From contig JBAVXA010000204.1 of NCBI GenBank assembly GCA_049698095.1, forward strand, positions 1-12,780: a stretch of 12,780 nucleotides of DNA. The letters run 5' to 3'. Shown here piece after piece: positions 12,360-12,780 of the stretch; the stretch's first letter is position 1; the number at the start of each line of letters is the position of its first letter. The position numbers and the translations under genes are program-made. This stretch comes from JBEEJL01 sp049698095 (GTDB lineage: Bacteria; Pseudomonadota; Gammaproteobacteria; Burkholderiales; JBEEJL01). The notes below the pieces were generated by a model. The model searched no databases. It was not told where the DNA came from and was given only the letters and a program-made list of their open reading frames with translations.

Positions 12360-12779
12360 TCAGCCGGGCTGCTTCAATACCCACACGCCAAGACGAGGGT
12401 TGTCGTTCATGCTGAAGGGCTTCCATTGATAAAGCAGCTCGATCTGTTGCTTAACCCGATCAAATGCCTGCTGGTCGTCGTCCGTCGTCCACAGGATATA
12501 GCTTACATTATTCGCGCGGAGCCAGCCGAGCATATCGGGCTGCTGGCCGGAATAAAATTGGGTCACTTGGTCCTGCAGAAAACGCAGGTGCGCCGCATTG
12601 CCTTTCCAGCCGCGCAAATGATCGGGCCAGGTCATCAGCGCCGGCTTGGCGGTAAACAGGCTGATCGCGCCGCTTTTGCTATAGGCGCCGCCGCGAATAT
12701 TCTCCAATACGATGCCGCGCGGCGCGGCGCGAAGAAAATTCAGCAGGTCGCGTTGGTTGGTATCCTGGGTAAACCAATG
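12360..12779 (-). CDS. C-terminal end of a large membrane protein (partial)
   Basis: The frame is open through the window edge; at least 139 C-terminal residues are visible, and no start is chosen because an internal TTG at 12707 is unlikely to be the true one. It begins HWFTQDTNQRDLLNFL, then PRGIVLENIRGGAYSKSGAI, WPDHLRGWKG, and LGWLRANNVSYILWTT. This reminds me of the soluble C-terminal domain of multi-helix membrane proteins of the DUF2298/YYY or glycosyltransferase-39-like type, in which a similar 'E-x-x-x-x-Y-x-x-x-x-x-I-S' and 'GW-x-x-H-x-x-x-W' pattern occurs. The assignment is tentative. It heads the visible part of the probable operon with the membrane protein and PQQ dehydrogenase. 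Confidence 0.5.
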   Translation of the reverse strand, partial: HWFTQDTNQRDLLNFLRAAPRGIVLENIRGGAYSKSGAISLFTAKPALMTWPDHLRGWKGNAAHLRFLQDQVTQFYSGQQPDMLGWLRANNVSYILWTTDDDQQAFDRVKQQIELLYQWKPFSMNDNPRLGVWVLKQPG

Positions 12780-12780
12780 A

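Noticed and set aside
1..12780. CRISPR arrays, tRNA, rRNA and insertion sequences
   Set aside because: The repeats present are attC/attI-type and not evenly spaced direct repeats; I saw no tRNA or rRNA-like stretch and no transposase or terminal inverted repeats.

Overview
The window looks like the start of a sedentary (chromosomal-type) integron in a proteobacterium, plus its non-integron flank. The evidence is an integron-type tyrosine recombinase gene (intI, 8964-9950, + strand), a proximal attI-like junction at 8842-8930, and a long run of short, unrelated, promoter-poor genes on the minus strand. Most of these genes are followed by an imperfect inverted repeat bounded by GTTRRRY/RYYYAAC core sites (attC). 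attC sites vary from 58 to 96 bp. That size range, together with the PQQ dehydrogenase and the GC content, suggests a beta- or gammaproteobacterium; I cannot name a genus.

Layout in cassette order, moving away from intI (decreasing coordinates). C1: YcaC-like cysteine hydrolase. C2: DUF4188 protein. C3: small protein with an in-frame amber codon. C4: NADAR (YbiA-like) N-glycosidase. C5: secreted protein. C6: unknown 170-aa protein. C7: a short-chain-fold protein carrying the full signature of halohydrin dehalogenases. Then a second attI-like copy. C8: SnoaL-like protein. C9: N-terminally truncated GNAT. C10: small protein with an in-frame opal codon, running straight into a third attI-like copy. 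C11: periplasmic cupin. C12: small two-helix membrane protein. C13: DUF2306-like membrane protein with two possible tiny ORFs ahead of it. C14: DUF4386 membrane protein, whose far end lies at the window edge.

On the other side of intI, facing it tail to tail, is a minus-strand group: the C-terminal end of a large membrane protein, a DUF2306-like membrane protein, and a lipoprotein-type PQQ-dependent alcohol dehydrogenase. This group has no attC sites and looks like ordinary chromosomal flank.

The integron looks decayed. intI has one in-frame ochre codon at 9645-9647, just before the conserved YVFPS segment, so the product lacks the H-x-x-R and Tyr catalytic residues. Three attC sites are damaged, two of them fused to foreign sequence near the hairpin tip, and one GNAT gene has lost its 5' part. 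The most unusual feature is the pair of attI-like copies inside the array (4471-4566 and 3119-3167). They align without gaps to the proximal attI region and each sits directly ahead of a cassette, as the real attI does. They may be fossils of lost integron copies or moved attachment sites. I did not identify convincing promoters for the array or for intI.
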